A model generated the notes under the pieces. The model saw only the letters and a list, made by a program, of their open reading frames with translations. It ran no database searches and was not told the origin of the DNA. A DNA stretch of 9,281 nt, taken from Saprospiraceae bacterium. GTDB lineage: Bacteria > Bacteroidota > Bacteroidia > Chitinophagales > Saprospiraceae. The stretch covers positions 1-9,281 of the forward strand of contig JALVEG010000400.1 in assembly GCA_027031145.1 (NCBI GenBank), in the 5' to 3' direction. Positions 7,631 through 9,281 of the stretch are shown piece after piece; position 1 is the first letter of the stretch, and every line of letters starts with the position of its first letter. Position numbers and translations under genes: made by a program.

Positions 7631-7662
7631 CAAAGATAAGTATACTTATTGATAAATACAAA
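7631..7662 (-). promoter_or_regulatory. Bacteroidetes-type promoter for the minus-strand HTH gene pair
   Basis: Read on the minus strand, TTTG (7662-7659), a 20-bp spacer and TATCTTTG (7638-7631) match the Bacteroidetes -33/-7 consensus TTTG and TAnnTTTG. Transcription would start near 7625, leaving a leader of about 65 bases before the ATG at 7557. The -7 box overlaps operator-like site O2 by three bases, so repression by a bound protein is plausible. Confidence 0.75.
7636..7649. promoter_or_regulatory. Operator-like site O2, perfect 14-bp palindrome
   Basis: ATAAGTATACTTAT is an exact 14-bp palindrome. It overlaps the -7 box of the minus-strand promoter and is the best of four related sites in the divergent control region. 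The likely ligand is the XRE-type protein encoded at 7745-8032. Confidence 0.7.
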
Positions 7663-7696
7663 AATTCATTAATAATTTTTCTTAATTGTACGAATA

Positions 7697-7728
7697 TTTA
7701 ATTAGTTTACTTATTTATTGTATATTTG
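7697..7728 (+). promoter_or_regulatory. Bacteroidetes-type promoter for the XRE repressor gene
   Basis: TATATTTG (7721-7728) is an exact TAnnTTTG -7 box. TTTA at 7697-7700 sits 20 bp upstream as a near-match to the -33 box. Transcription would start around 7732, about a dozen bases before the ATG at 7745. This rules against the more upstream ATG at 7718, which lies before the -7 box. Confidence 0.7.
7701..7714. promoter_or_regulatory. Operator-like site O3
   Basis: ATTAGTTTACTTAT matches the palindrome at 7636-7649 in 12 of 14 positions. It fills the spacer between the -33 and -7 boxes of the plus-strand promoter, 65 bp (about twice 32) from O2, and shares the exact 11-mer AGTTTACTTAT with O4. 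Confidence 0.6.
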
Positions 7729-7732
7729 CGTC

Positions 7733-7746
7733 AAAAGTTTACTTAT
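7733..7746. promoter_or_regulatory. Operator-like site O4 overlapping the repressor start codon
   Basis: AAAAGTTTACTTAT matches the palindrome at 7636-7649 in 12 of 14 positions, lies 32 bp from O3 and runs into the ATG at 7745. A repressor bound here would block early elongation on its own gene, which suggests autoregulation. Confidence 0.6.
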
Positions 7747-8032
7747 GTTAAGAATAAAAGAGATATTACAAGAAAAAGGTTTATCTGCTTCAGCATTGCA
7801 AAGATTAATGTCAGACAATAATTACCAATTATCAGATATCTCAATCCGAAATATTATAAACGGAAAGCATTCTCCCAAGTTAGAAACCTTACAACAAATA
7901 GCAAATACCTTAGGCATAGATATCAGGGAAATGTTTACTGATAATACAAAAGATTCGCAACCTATTTATATTAAAAAGGAAAATGGAAAATTTAAAAAAA
8001 TTGGAATGTTGAATATAAAACTAAAAAAATGA
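7745..8032 (+). CDS. XRE/Cro-CI-type repressor
   Basis: This 95-residue DNA-binding protein has an HTH_3-type five-helix domain at residues 3-64. LRIKEILQEKGLSASALQRL opens it, and SDISIRNIINGKHSPKLETL contains the recognition helix and the typical NGKxSPxLETL turn. IANTLGIDIREMF closes it. After the domain a basic tail (YIKKENGKFKKIGMLNIKLKK, ending at K95) replaces the dimerisation/protease domain of full-size CI, so it is a short, non-LexA-like repressor and induction would need another signal or partner. Start ATG 7745 was chosen because an upstream ATG at 7718 precedes the -7 box of its own promoter and the domain begins at LRIKE. Its promoter is flanked by two operator-like sites. The stop codon overlaps the start of the next gene (ATGA), so the two are probably translationally coupled. 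Confidence 0.88.
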   Translation: MLRIKEILQEKGLSASALQRLMSDNNYQLSDISIRNIINGKHSPKLETLQQIANTLGIDIREMFTDNTKDSQPIYIKKENGKFKKIGMLNIKLKK

Positions 8033-8556
8033 TAAATAAAACAATTGGAGCTTGGCAATCTAACTTTCACGGGTATGAGGCAATTATAATTATTAGATCT
8101 GTAGATTCAAAATATTTTGCAGAAACATATTTTTTCAATTCTAATAGTGCTCCTAAAAAAGAAGAATTGATTAAAAATGGAAACCGGTATTTTATTAAAG
8201 ATAATGAACATAATGAATATTTTTTAATAAATAAAGCTGGGTTATTAGAGATATATTCTAATGGATTGTTGTGTACGGCAATGAATATTTCTCCCGGTGT
8301 AGAAATAAAAGAACTTCCTCCATTGACAATAGCGAATACAATTGGATATGATTATCGGTATGTTTCAGGAATGTATAGTAAATCAAGTGCTAAAATATTG
8401 GAAGGAACTAATAATGAATTTTTGATTGTCCACTATGAAGATATAAACACTACATTCAAAGTTGATAAATCTACAAATAAAATATTAAGTTTTGTTACTG
8501 GATTTATTCCTGCAGATGCAACAAAACTTTTTAGTTATTATCACAGTCTAAATTAA
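8029..8556 (+). CDS. Hypothetical 175-residue protein coupled to the repressor gene
   Basis: No family was recognised. The sequence looks rich in beta-strands: alternating hydrophobic segments such as YEAIIIIRSV, KYFAETYFF, EYFLINKAGLLEIY, NEFLIVHYE and ILSFVTGFI are separated by polar turns, compatible with a small beta-barrel or lipocalin-like fold. There is no signal peptide or lipobox, so it appears cytoplasmic. It starts within the repressor's stop codon (ATGA overlap at 8029-8032) and is followed by a terminator, so it should be expressed together with the repressor, that is, in the dormant state of the element. Genes in this position often encode functions that benefit the carrier, such as superinfection exclusion, or that assist the repressor; this is inference from position. 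Confidence 0.75.
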   Translation: MINKTIGAWQSNFHGYEAIIIIRSVDSKYFAETYFFNSNSAPKKEELIKNGNRYFIKDNEHNEYFLINKAGLLEIYSNGLLCTAMNISPGVEIKELPPLTIANTIGYDYRYVSGMYSKSSAKILEGTNNEFLIVHYEDINTTFKVDKSTNKILSFVTGFIPADATKLFSYYHSLN

Positions 8557-8603
8557 ATCTAATATATTTCCTGTTTTTTCTATTTTCAACCTATATTATC
8601 AAA

Positions 8604-8632
8604 AAAGGGAATACAACATTTGTAATCCCTTT
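8604..8632 (-). terminator. Rho-independent-like terminator, mainly for the tRNA transcript
   Basis: An 11-bp stem with one A:A mismatch (8604-8614 with 8622-8632, core AAAGGGA/TCCCTTT) encloses a 7-base loop. On the minus strand the stem runs into TTTTTT and then GATAA, a usable T-tract. On the plus strand it is followed only by CTGAACTTTT. It therefore best fits as the end of the minus-strand tRNA transcript about 140 bases downstream of the tRNA, and may also stop the plus-strand repressor operon. Confidence 0.6.
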
Positions 8633-8774
8633 CTGAACTTTTACCCTTATTATAATAATGATATAAAAAAGTTATAAAATATGCAAAATTTGACAAAAAG
8701 GCTAAAATGTCGCCATTATGCTGCTATATTTTAAACTATCTATACTGATAATCAAATCAATATATTAAAAAAAG

Positions 8775-8848
8775 TGGTCCCACAAGGACTTGAACCTTGG
8801 GCCACCTGATTATGAGTCAGGTGCTCTAACCAACTGAGCTATGGGACC
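8775..8848 (-). tRNA. tRNA with anticodon CAU (tRNA-Ile2 or elongator tRNA-Met)
   Basis: The minus strand folds into a complete 74-base cloverleaf. It has acceptor GGTCCCA/TGGGACC with discriminator A, D-arm GCTC/GAGC around AGTTGGTTA, anticodon stem CCTGA/TCAGG with loop CTCATAA (anticodon CAU), 5-base variable loop TGGCC, and T-arm CAAGG/CCTTG with loop TTCAAGT. CCA is not encoded (C then TT follows). C4-G69 and C5-G68 in the acceptor stem resemble the isoleucine tRNA modified to lysidine rather than elongator tRNA-Met, but the sequence alone does not settle it. The 3' end points toward the phage-like element, as at a typical integrase target. Confidence 0.96.
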
Positions 8849-8866
8849 AAAATATTATGTATTTTT

Positions 8867-8886
8867 TTCCAAAACATTTTTTGGAA
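8867..8886. repeat. Inverted repeat in the tRNA leader
   Basis: TTCCAAAA (8867-8874) and TTTTGGAA (8879-8886) form a perfect 8-bp hairpin with a 4-base loop. In the tRNA precursor it would lie about 18 bases before the mature 5' end. A run of T precedes it on the plus strand and a run of A follows it on the minus strand, so it does not look like a terminator for either direction with downstream T-tract. Confidence 0.5.
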
Positions 8887-8968
8887 TATCGGTACTCTAC
8901 TCCCACTGTACAGCGAGAAGCTATGTAACCGGTAATATATCATAATATATTATTTTCAAAAGCGGGTG

Positions 8969-9000
8969 CAAAGTTACGTAAATAGTTATTTAGTTTCAAA
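8969..9000 (-). promoter_or_regulatory. Bacteroidetes-type promoter for the tRNA
   Basis: On the minus strand TTTG (9000-8997), a 20-bp spacer and TAACTTTG (8976-8969) match the -33/-7 consensus exactly. Transcription would start around 8963, about 115 bases upstream of the mature tRNA. Confidence 0.8.
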
Positions 9001-9136
9001 CTTTTTTATAAAATTTTTGCTATATATTAAAAATTAGTTGTTTTTTACGTAGAGTACTATACTAATAATAATAGATATAAAAAGCAACTTTTTTAATTAA
9101 AATTAGAAAAATTCAATATTTTGTCCTTTCTTTGTG

Positions 9137-9152
9137 TTACCCGTTTGGGTAA
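9137..9152. promoter_or_regulatory. Palindromic operator candidate before the TetR-type gene
   Basis: TTACCC (9137-9142) and GGGTAA (9147-9152) form perfect 6-bp arms around GTTT, ending 11 bases before the GTG start. The size and position suit an autoregulatory TetR-family operator. It stands out as GC-rich arms in a strongly AT-rich region. Confidence 0.5.
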
Positions 9153-9163
9153 ATACTGCAATC

Positions 9164-9281
9164 GTGAGTGAAAATACCAGAAAAATAATATTATCCGGTG
9201 CTAAAGATATCTTTTTGGAAAAAGGTTATCAGGGTGCTACAATGAGAGATATCGCAGAAAGGGCAAATATCAATAAAGGTC
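9164..9281 (+). CDS. TetR/AcrR-family transcriptional regulator, N-terminal part (partial)
   Basis: The frame gives 39 full codons to the window edge. RKIILSGAKDIFLEKGYQGA is the first helix of a TetR_N domain, and TMRDIAERANINKG opens the helix-turn-helix, a textbook match. The start is taken as GTG at 9164 (VSENTRKI), because it places the usual five or six residues ahead of the first helix and no ATG is available upstream in frame before helix 1; the ATG at 9226 would cut the DNA-binding domain. The ligand domain is outside the window, so the target and inducer cannot be judged. It is separated from the phage-like element by the tRNA and probably belongs to the host chromosome. Confidence 0.9.
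   Translation, partial: MSENTRKIILSGAKDIFLEKGYQGATMRDIAERANINKG

Larger units (their letters stand above)
8849..9163. other. Intergenic region between tRNA and TetR-type gene
   Basis: This 315-bp region has no credible gene. It contains the tRNA leader with an 8-bp hairpin (8867-8886), a GC-richer patch (about 8890-8926) of unknown role, the tRNA promoter (8969-9000), a long AT-rich stretch (about 9001-9120) in which nothing was recognised, and a palindrome just before the TetR-type gene (9137-9152). No consensus -7 box was found for the TetR-type gene. Confidence 0.7.

Noticed and set aside
7370..7639. 89-codon plus-strand open frame
   Set aside because: It lies antisense to the excisionase-like gene and runs through the minus-strand leader and its -7 box; no family resemblance.
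7718..7744. Upstream ATG extending the XRE repressor by nine residues
   Set aside because: The -7 box TATATTTG lies at 7721-7728, so an ATG at 7718 would precede the transcription start, and the added residues are outside the HTH domain.
8706..8712. TGTCGCC near the tRNA as an outlying copy of the heptamer
   Set aside because: The last base differs and it stands alone, so it is not better than chance.
8870..8926. Possible decayed tRNA in the tRNA leader
   Set aside because: On the minus strand GGTTACATAGCT and TAGAGTACC resemble the acceptor/D-arm region of a tRNA, but no anticodon stem or T-arm can be folded around them; chance or leader structure is as likely.

Overview
The window looks like a stretch of a Bacteroidetes (probably Bacteroidales) chromosome. 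It is AT-rich, start codons lack clear Shine-Dalgarno sequences, and three promoters fit the Bacteroidetes pattern (TTTG or a near match, about 20 bp, then TAnnTTTG). The large genes belong to families typical of Bacteroidetes mobile elements. Most of it (about 1-8600) reads as an integrated phage-like element. The right end (tRNA, then the start of a TetR-type regulator) reads as ordinary chromosome. The taxonomic call is inferred from families and promoters, not from a marker gene.

Layout. 1-172: 3' end of a small, probably winged-helix protein. 176-2482: a 768-residue primase-helicase (BT4734-like primase domain, PriCT_2-like linker, VirE/SF3-like ATPase, DUF3874-like tail). 2483-2763: a non-coding region with nine perfect copies of the heptamer TGTCGCA/TGCGACA around an AT-rich core, a candidate iteron-type replication origin. 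2764-3063: an unknown 99-residue protein. 3084-6080: a full-length TP901-type tail tape measure protein. 6112-6609: a DUF5681/small-terminase-like protein. These plus-strand genes meet a convergent minus-strand pair: an unknown 172-residue protein (6704-7222) and a small helix-turn-helix protein resembling DUF3853/excisionases (7279-7557).

7558-7744 is a divergent control region. Promoters point both ways and four copies of a 14-bp operator-like palindrome (best copy ATAAGTATACTTAT) sit 32, 65 and 32 bp apart. To its right an XRE/Cro-type repressor (7745-8032) overlaps by ATGA with an unknown 175-residue gene (8029-8556). This resembles the lysis/lysogeny-type switch of a temperate element.

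8557-9281: a hairpin terminator, a minus-strand tRNA with anticodon CAU and its own promoter, then a palindrome in front of a truncated TetR-family gene that starts with GTG. The 3' end of the tRNA faces the element, the usual geometry for integration at a tRNA, but no integrase or second att copy is visible here.

How it may work together (inference): the primase-helicase would act at the neighbouring heptamer array, and the divergent regulators would keep the element silent or induce it. Of a virion only a tape measure and a small-terminase-like protein are visible. No capsid, portal, large terminase, sheath or tube gene lies in the window. That fits a degraded prophage, a rearranged prophage whose other genes lie to the left, or a phage satellite. 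The window alone cannot decide.
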